Shown here in pieces: positions 57,115-64,000 of a stretch of 64,000 nucleotides of DNA. The notes beneath the pieces were generated by a model. The model had not been told where the DNA came from, did no database searches, and saw only the letters and a program-made list of their open reading frames with translations. The first letter of the stretch is position 1. Every line of letters begins with the position of its first letter. Made by a program: the position numbers and the translations under genes. Source of the DNA: Cheiracanthium punctorium (taxonomy: Eukaryota > Arthropoda > Arachnida > Araneae > Cheiracanthiidae); contig JAWZYV010013134.1 in assembly GCA_038373885.1 (NCBI GenBank), positions 351,497-415,496 of the forward strand, written 5' to 3'.

Positions 57115-57212
57115 AAGATAGAAATTGGATTGGATGTGGAGATACTAAACAAACACGTGACCAACATAGCTGCTAAAATCACGTGACCAAACAAGCTGCT
57201 AAATCGCCGACA
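57115..57212. mobile_element. MITE family A, fragment
   Basis: AATTTAGTAAAGATAGAAATTGGATTGGAT-type sequence with GGAGATACTAAAC, CACGTGACCA and AGCTGCTAAATCGCCGAC matches the core of family A. It appears interrupted at 57212 by the next element and resumes with ACTAAACAAACGCACACCTG at 57577. Confidence 0.6.
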
Positions 57213-57577
57213 AAGGCCGCGTTCAGACTGCCACTTTTGAGTAACTCGAGTTACTCGGGAAAAACCCAAGCCGTTCACGATGCCCGATTTGAGCTTTTCG
57301 GGGAGATAAACAAAGCGTTCAGACTGCCAAGTTGAGTAGCTCGAGTTTTTCCCAACTCCCCAAGGATTTTCCTTGGGAAGTTGGGGAGATAGATCACATG
57401 AGCTTTGTTTATTGTTATTGCTCGCTCCCATTGGCTCCACAGGTTAGTAAATACGTGCCGCCCCTTTTTTTTCCTATTATATACCTAAACCGTTCACGAT
57501 GTCAATCTCCCCGAGTAAAACTCGAGCTATTCGTGTTTTACTCGAGTTTTACCCAAAAGTGGCAGTCTGAACACGCA
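57213..57577. mobile_element. MITE family B (GCGTTCAGACTGCCA ends)
   Basis: GCGTTCAGACTGCCACTTTT then GAGTAACTCGAG at the left is mirrored by CTCGAGTTTTACCCAAAAGT then GGCAGTCTGAACACGC at the right. A second internal copy (GCGTTCAGACTGCCAAGTTG) begins near 57313. It sits inside a family A fragment, so it is younger. Confidence 0.75.
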
Positions 57578-57592
57578 CTAAACAAACGCACA

Positions 57593-60500
57593 CCTGGGTG
57601 TCTATTCTGCCACGTACGTTAAAGCGAACGTTCGGATTTGTGACGTCATCCAAAACTTATTCGTGCCGCATCCTAGTTAACGAACGTTCGAAACATACCA
57701 CAGCGTGCGGAAGGCGGAGCAAATTCCAAACAGTTCATCCCTAAACGTCGATGTCACACAAACAAGAGTGATGATTTTTACGTCACTTCCTATTGATTAT
57801 AGCCAATGAAAATTCGGCAGACGATTTTCGGAAAGCATGAAAACTTGTAAACTGTCGAAGTGATAAGTTACAGCCGGGCGCTGGGTACTTCACGCAAACT
57901 TATTTCCTCCATGTTGATTTCCCAAAAGGTTTTTTAATTGTTTGATAACTTTAATATTCGACAAAAATAAGGCATTTCACCTCATTTTCAACTACAGTGC
58001 AGTAAGTTTTAACTCTTGTATGAATTTAGAGTAAATTGAATGACTATATAATTAATTCTTTGATAATAGTTGAAATCGTCTAAGCCTAACGATCTGAGAA
58101 CGTAAATAAGCATCATGTACCCGTAATGTAGGCATTTATTAGTCCTATACTAGTGTTGTATTATATTTGTGTTTTTGTAACTTGATAATGAATATAGTTG
58201 AACACAAATAACAACAAAATGTGTATTACTTTTGTTTCATAAATTATTTATGAATTTATTGTGCTTTTGAAATGTTTTATGTATCATTTTACATGATTAC
58301 TTGTTATATAATGGATTAATAATCATGTTTTGTAAATGTAGCGATCTGATCAGCGAACACAATATTTATACATTGAAGCGATTTTTTTCAACAATAAAAC
58401 TTTATTTAATGTATTTTCTTTATAATATTGGTATTTAATTTTGTAATGGGTGCTACATTATTTAAATGCATAGTTACTGTAAACTCTTTGTCAAGGTGTT
58501 CTTTTTCATAGAATGGACCTCATTTAAGAATTCTAAATATGTAATTTGTATTGAATATTATTTTTAAGATAAGCTATATAGTAGAATTCTTAAATTTTAT
58601 TTTCTGAACATATTTTTAAAGGACTAAAACATAAGTGTCATGTATCATGTTGTTTTTCAGTATTATATAATGTGTGCATAGTTAAGCTAGATAATCTTTT
58701 TTTATTAAAATTCTTTCATAGGTAGGAACATACGGTGTCAGAGACGAATTCATAAATTTGCTGCTTGAACAAAAGGGCTACCTATAGGCTGAACCAAAGC
58801 ATCGTCTACTTTACTGTCTTTGTAGGTTATAGCCTTGTTGGCCTACTTAGAAATTCGCAACTTCATGTGTATGGTGTAGTATTTACTAGCTGGATTCTGA
58901 TCGTTGGAGCAGATATTAATTTAATTCTGCTTCATGTTTGGATTCCTGCTGGTGTGTGGCTACTTAGTTATAGATTAAAGAACCTTGCAGTTAAAAGTAA
59001 ACTCTTTAGGTAAGTGATTCCATTACAGCCAATTAATATAATTAAATTGCTTAAAATACAGAGAGAAAATAAGTCTCTCGTTTAAGAAAAAAATCATCTC
59101 TTTTATTTATAAAAAGTTACACTTTTATAAATACCAACTTATGTCATATTTTCCCCCCATGGCAAATCAATATATTTTTAATTTAAGGATAAAAGTTTAG
59201 TTTAATAGTTAATCGTGAAATTCGTCTGTCATTTTATGAAAGATATTGTCTGTTGTCGTTGAGACTGTTGTCTTAGTTTTTCTGATAGCTGAAAATCTTT
59301 TGTACTTTTAATTTTCTCTTTATTTATTTTTTTATATTATTTTATTTATAAATATCGATCATTAGCATTATTCTTGAGTGAAAATGTATTTGGATAACAG
59401 TGAAGTTCGAACTTTATTTACCTGCTTTGAAAACTGTTAAAACTTCCTTTAGAAACGAATTTTCAGTTAGCGGAGTTTGATGAATGTGAGATTAACAACA
59501 AGAACAAAAATCTATCTATAAACGGTTTATTTATGTTATAAATATAGAACATTTTGGAAGGTGATAATAACGTTCTGTTAAACTGCATGATACAAATAAG
59601 TAATTTTAAATGACATATAATACACCTATTTTACAGCTCCGGAAAAAAAGGCACTTGCATTTTCGAAGAGGAAAGTTACATATACCAATCGCTTATGAAA
59701 AACAGGCCCGTAGCTAGACGATTCGACTAGATGGAGGCAGTATCCCAGGATGGCTATGTATTTTCAATTGTTTTTTTCTCCTCCCTTCCCGCCTCGGAGA
59801 TCCTTAAAGTGTTACGAAAGCACATTTCTGGCTATTTCATTTACTTTGTTTTTACTAATTTAATTGCGTATGTTAATAAAATTGCAGTGCAGGCAAAAAT
59901 CCTGAACACGCGCAAGTTTTTGTGGTTGACTTAATTTTCATTAGAAAATTTTCGTAATATCTTAACTATTGTTAGTGATTCCAATATGCTTTAACGCTTT
60001 CCAACAAAGCTGAAAAGTGATTAGAATTTCAGTTCTGTCGATCTGTTCTATCCGTCTGTTCGTGTTCTAAAAGCCGTAAATATTCATCGACCGCTACGAA
60101 GTTCTGTATGCTATCCCTATGCACTGTACCATGTACCGTATTGAAAATCGTGTATGTAGAATTCATAGAGCTTTACGGAAGCACTCAAAATAAATATACA
60201 TTTTGCTCTATGGGCAGTCATTCTTTAAAGCTTATTTTAGGGACATTCGGCTATTTCAAACAAAACAAAAGGCGACTATGGACGAATGGATAAGACACTT
60301 AACATAGTAGATGGCTGAAGTGTAAAAGTCCAGGGTTCTGGCCTACCGCGTGGCTGTCAAACTAATTGTCTTGAGTTTTGGGCGGTTTTCTCCAGATGTA
60401 ACGTGAATACGCACTTGAACATCCTAAAACGTGCTTCACCCAAGACAAACCAATCCCCTTTACATATAGCTCTAGTGTAGCTTTCACTTAATTACAAAAT

Positions 60501-61885
60501 CGATCAATCAAATGGAACAAAATAGTTATATGTTATTAAGAATTACAAAACAGAGCTCTTCATAGCGTCTCTATTATTTGTAGTTAATTTACAGGAGCAC
60601 CCAAATGTACAACGACTCCAAAAAATTGTGAAAGTGAAATAAAAAACGATGGAAATTTTTATAAATGAACATCTATCATGGAATCACAATATGGATTTAT
60701 GGTCAAGAAAAAGGACTATCGGATTGAACATTAAAAAAATAGTCATATTTTAAGCATATCAACTATATCCGGCCTCAAAACGTTCTAAAAAAGTGTAAAA
60801 ACCCCTCTGTATTTACATCAGTTAGAGCACTGACCGACAGACAGACAAACCAAAATCATAAACTATCTTCAGCAAATTTTATATTTCACATGACAAAATG
60901 TATGAAATACTCAATATTTAATTTGTAGTATTTTTTTAACACTAGAAATAATGCAAATATGATGCACTGTAAAAGCAATCTATAAGATTGGTATGTTGGC
61001 AAACCGGGCACCAAAATCAGTTGCGTATATAGGTTTTTACCTCGGGGGGGGGGGTATCCGGTATTTTAAATTTTATTTTCACAATAGTTAATATAAATGC
61101 TTTAAAATAGCTGATTTTTATAATTATTCTACACTTTCTGAGAGGGCCCGGGCCCCCTCGAATACGACACTGAGCAAAATCCTCTAGGCTCTGAAACTGG
61201 CGGCTGGAGTTTTAAAACTATGCTGAAAATTCACAATCTGTCGTATATACTTCAGTAATGGTAAAACAAGATTTTCAAAATGTTTAATTTTTTCAAACTG
61301 AATCTTTCATTTTTTTAAATCACTTTTCTGTCAATTTTTCGAATTCAGGATAAGCGTTTAATTTACGGGGGGGGGGGGTTTCTGGGAGGGCACTGCCCGT
61401 AATTTTATCCCCCCCGCTACTGGCCTGACGTACACTTTAATTAAAAGTATGCGTAAGGGGCCACCATATTTAAAGACGCACCAACTTAATTTTTACAATA
61501 GCAGCAACTATATTTCACTTCGTATTTCTAAAAATTTAGCTCATTTTAACACCGAATAGCAATTTTTTCATCCTATTAATATAATATCCTATCATTTCAT
61601 GTCTCTTCGCGCTCTTCTATCACGCTGATAAATTAACATCTGCAAAGCAGCTGCCGCCCTTTTGATTTGAAGCATTTTCAACGTACGGATTCTCTAACGC
61701 CACGATTTTCTTGGCGGGTTGAAACGTATGCTAGAATGAAAACATACGGTAGGAAGAATCCGCTCCTAAAGCTCTACCGTACCTTGCAGAATACCAACAT
61801 ACGTTAGCAGGTTACGAACGACATCAATATGATGTCACACATCCGAACGTTCGCTTAAACGAACGTGGCAGAATAGAGCCCCAGG
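57593..61885. mobile_element. 4.3 kb element with CCTGGG-TCTATTCTGCCACG inverted repeats
   Basis: The left end reads CCTGGGTGTCTATTCTGCCA then CGTACGTTAAAGCGAACGTTC; the right end reverse-complemented reads CCTGGGGCTCTATTCTGCCA then CGTTCGTTTAAGCGAACGTTC. Further in, both sides carry more AACGTTCG and TACG motifs. No transposase recognised; a small frame at 58765-59013 looks like chance. Contains a SINE copy and several G runs. Harbinger-like ends are possible, but no target duplication was fixed. Confidence 0.65.
60284..60440 (+). repeat. tRNA-derived SINE, copy 4
   Basis: AATGGATAAGACACTTAACA (A-box region), AGTAGATGGCTGAAGTGTAA, AGGGTTCTGGCC (B-box-like) and the tail TTTCTCCAGATGTAACGTGA then ATACGC are in the family order. 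Confidence 0.75.
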
Positions 61886-61989
61886 TTACTTCTAGAGCTC
61901 CGCCCCACGCTCCGCCTTTTCGAACGCTCTGGTCGTGCACCGGTAACACCGGTGCACAACCGATGAATTCTCGAACGCGCCCTTAGTGT

Positions 61990-62371
61990 AAGGCTACTAT
62001 GCAGATAGATTTAGTAGCTACTAAACCTATTGTTCAGTTACTAAGTTAGTAAGTGGGCGGAGATACTAAATGTTCGTAAATCGGGATTCAGATACATTTA
62101 GTACTAAATCACATGACCAACACCAAGGGAAGTCAGGGAAAATGTAGGGATAAGTTAACAGGGAAGCTAGTAGACCAATCAGAGCACTTGTTCCAGGCGT
62201 GTGTTTATTTAGTCGGTGATTTAGCAGCTTGTTTGGTCACGTGGTTTTAGCAGCTTGTTTTGGTCACGTGTTTAGTATCTCCGCCTCCAAATTCTATCTG
62301 AATCCACTTTACTAAATTTAGTAACTAAACAATAGGGTTAGTAGCTACTAAATCTATCTGAATAAGTGTCT
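61990..62371. mobile_element. MITE family A, copy 2 (first of a tandem pair)
   Basis: The same palindromic ends as copy 1 (TAGATTTAGTAGCTACTAAA and its mirror near 62340), with core CACGTG motifs. Almost identical to the following copy, offset by 382 bp. Confidence 0.85.
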
Positions 62372-62717
62372 AAGGCTACTATGCAGATAGATTTAGTAGC
62401 TACTAAACCTATTGTTCAGTTACTAAGTTAGTAAGTGGGCGGAGATACTAAATGTTCGTAAATCGGGATTCAGATACATTTAGTACTAAATCACATGACC
62501 AACACCAAGGGAAGTCAGGGAAAATGTAGGGATAAGTTAACAGGGAAGCTAGTAGACCAATCAGAGCGCTTGTTCCAGGCGTGTGTTTATTTAGTCGGTG
62601 ATTTAGCAGCTTGTTTGGTCACGTGGTTTTAGCAGCTTGTTTTGGTCACGTGTTTAGTATCTCCGCCTCCAAATTCTATCTGAATCCACTTTACTAAATT
62701 TAGTAACTAAACAATAG

Positions 62718-62740
62718 GGTTGTTGTTGTTGTTGTTGTTG
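62718..62740. repeat. GTT trinucleotide repeat
   Basis: About seven GTT units (TTGTTGTTGTTGTTGTTG) at the junction where copy 3 is interrupted. It is probably the 3' tail of the inserted SINE, read on the opposite strand as an AAC repeat. Confidence 0.75.
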
Positions 62741-62855
62741 GAACATGTATTCGGATTTGTGTGCTTGCTCACGAGGAACCGCTTATAAATCCACGTCAAA
62801 GAAAGGACAAACACAAGGGGGGGTCAAATGCCTTGGGGGAGGACTTTTCTGGGTA

Positions 62856-63003
62856 TCTAGCGCGTATTCACGTTACATCTGGAGAAAACCGCCCAAAACT
62901 CCAGACCGCTAGACCGACGGCCCCGCGAGAGGACAGAACCCTGTTCCTCCACTTGAGCCATCTCCCAATGTCAGTGGCTTTAACCACTGTGCTACACATT
63001 GGT
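62856..63003 (-). repeat. tRNA-derived SINE, copy 5 (best preserved)
   Basis: Minus strand: GTAGCACAGTGGTTAAAGCC (A-box), GGGAGATGGCTCAAGTGGAG, CAGGGTTCTGTCC (B-box), GTCGGTCTAGCGGTCTGGAG and TTTTGGGCGGTTTTCTCCAG then ATGTAACGTGAATACGC. A- and B-box spacing fits a tRNA-derived polymerase III promoter. Inserted in MITE family A copy 3. Confidence 0.82.
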
Positions 63004-63045
63004 AACAATAGGGTTAGTAGCTACTAAATCTATCTGAATAAGTGT

Positions 63046-63439
63046 CTTAGTCACGTGTTTAGTAATTAATGTACCTGAATTCCGGCAAAGCTTATTTGCA
63101 CCCTTTCTGGCAACCCTATACGCCTCGTGATTGGCTCATTCGGAATTGTCTCATTTGCCTGGTCTGCCAGATGATAAAATGAATCGCGGGGTGTACATAA
63201 GGTTTCACGCCAACAGGAAGTTCTTATATGCACCCTTTCCTTTGTTGTTTGTTTACATATCCTTATTTGAACCCCTGTCAACCCATGGTTGTCATTTCCA
63301 CCCCCTTCTTCTGTGTTTGTACATCTGTTGTGCTCTATGTTATTAATAAATGTTATATGGAATTCATAAATGTCAAAACGGATATTCAGGGGTATAAGAC
63401 CATCCTCGAGATTGCAGTCAGAAACCTCAAGAACAATTC
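63046..63439. other. No gene recognised
   Basis: Short overlapping frames on both strands without family resemblance or splice support. Confidence 0.4.
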
Positions 63440-64000
63440 ACGGGCAGATTCAGATGTAACACTTACGCCCGAAATCGGGCGTAACTTTAAGACACTGGCG
63501 TAAGTCGTATTCAGATGTAACATTTAAGTCCAAAGACGAGCGCGAGCGGGTCGTAGATTTAAGCCAGCTCGGGAGCTAGCTTAAATCAGTTTACGCCGGA
63601 CTTAAATATGGCGCCGAGTGTTGTTTTTAACGTTACGAGCCCATAGCAGATCAAAAGTACTTGGTATCTTTTCCAGCCAGCGCATGCGCACTGCCGATCT
63701 CGAGAACTTAGAAAAAGTTCTTCAGCAGATGGAGAAAAGGGACGGTATATTAAGTTACGTACTGTGTACCATGCTGTGTACGTAGCAGGAGAGCAGACCG
63801 CAGATCTGGCTGTGTTTTTACATGCGCATTAGGCTAGCAGCCGTTTAAAAAATAACGTTACGAAGCACATACGAATCCAAGATTGTTGCATGCTTTTCAA
63901 AGCCTTGGTGTTTATTACTACGAGGTGGAAAAAATGTCTTCACACGTGGGAAAAATGTCTTCAGACAAAAATGACACTACCAGGAAAAGGAAATATTCCC
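63440..64000. mobile_element. Left part of further MITE(s) with ATTCAGATGTAAC ends
   Basis: CAGATTCAGATGTAACACTT then ACGCCCG at 63446 and GTATTCAGATGTAACATTTA then AGTCC at 63508 look like two nested starts. Short palindromes follow (CGCCCGAAATCGGGCG, AGCTCGGGAGCTAGCTTAAA). G+C content is higher than elsewhere. The right ends are outside the window or not evident. Confidence 0.4.

Larger units (their letters stand above)
62372..63045. mobile_element. MITE family A, copy 3 (tandem, interrupted)
   Basis: Matches copy 2 through AACTAAACAATAGGGTT near 62720. It is then interrupted by a GTT repeat, unrelated sequence and a SINE, and resumes at about 63005 with AACAATAGGGTTAGTAGCTA then CTAAATCTATCTGAATAAGT. 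The repeated AACAATAGGGTT on both sides is a candidate duplication made by the insertion. Confidence 0.85.

Noticed and set aside
58720..59013. Possible exon or transposase gene in the 4.3 kb element
   Set aside because: An acceptor-like TTTCATAG and a short frame are present, but the translation is hydrophobic with no known motif and the alternative frame stops quickly.
1..64000. CRISPR arrays, bacterial operons, phage genes
   Set aside because: No direct-repeat/spacer arrays or tightly packed genes; introns and eukaryotic transposons throughout.

Overview
The window is animal nuclear DNA, A+T-rich and dense in transposable elements, with introns, long homopolymer runs and no prokaryote-like gene packing. 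The mix of Helitrons ending in CTAG, piggyBac, mariner, Tc1, hAT, Merlin and Penelope-like elements suggests an arthropod. A spider or other chelicerate is my guess, but nothing here proves it.

The only ordinary host gene I can support is TSNAX (translin-associated factor X, TRAX), on the minus strand. Four exons were found by reading the sequence, and all splice sites and phases agree: exon 2 at 40137-40341, exon 3 at 13433-13572, exon 4 at 6636-6742 and the last exon at 3985-4359. They encode about 275 residues, against about 290 for human TRAX. The acidic residues of the C3PO endoribonuclease active site are present. The short first coding exon was not found; it should lie beyond 40342 or outside the window. 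The intron between exons 2 and 3 is 26.6 kb and is almost entirely nested transposons.

Layout. 1-1161: the 5' part of a decayed piggyBac element on the minus strand, cut by the window edge. 1419-2490: a non-autonomous Helitron. 3985-13572: TSNAX exons with small introns holding MITEs, a long-inverted-repeat element (about 7063-8800) and a 3 kb TA-flanked element (8934-11958). 13573-40136: the giant intron. It holds a Tc1 remnant, a MITE, a Penelope fragment and a deep nest: a hAT-type element (21226-32993, perfect 8-bp target duplication) contains a piggyBac element (23456-32735), whose transposase gene was broken by a Penelope-like retroelement (28447-31033). The Penelope element still has a 797-codon open frame joining reverse transcriptase to a GIY-YIG endonuclease, plus a hammerhead-ribozyme-like motif. 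A second hAT-type element (33354-34864) carries a Helitron, which itself carries a SINE.

40342-64000: sequence upstream of exon 2, probably intron 1 and/or 5' flank. It is dominated by a 7 kb DNA transposon (42052-49087) whose transposase family I recognise but cannot name. A 3.8 kb foldback element (42927-46760) was inserted in that gene with a 3-bp duplication. Further right are a TA-flanked element, a tandem-repeat block, an internally deleted mariner, a Merlin fragment, and a cluster of CACGTG-containing palindromic MITEs and tRNA-derived SINEs, including a near-perfect 382-bp tandem duplication at 61990-62724.

Apart from TSNAX and probably the Penelope frame, the coding sequences are broken mobile-element genes. 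Coordinates of repeat boundaries outside perfect target duplications are approximate.
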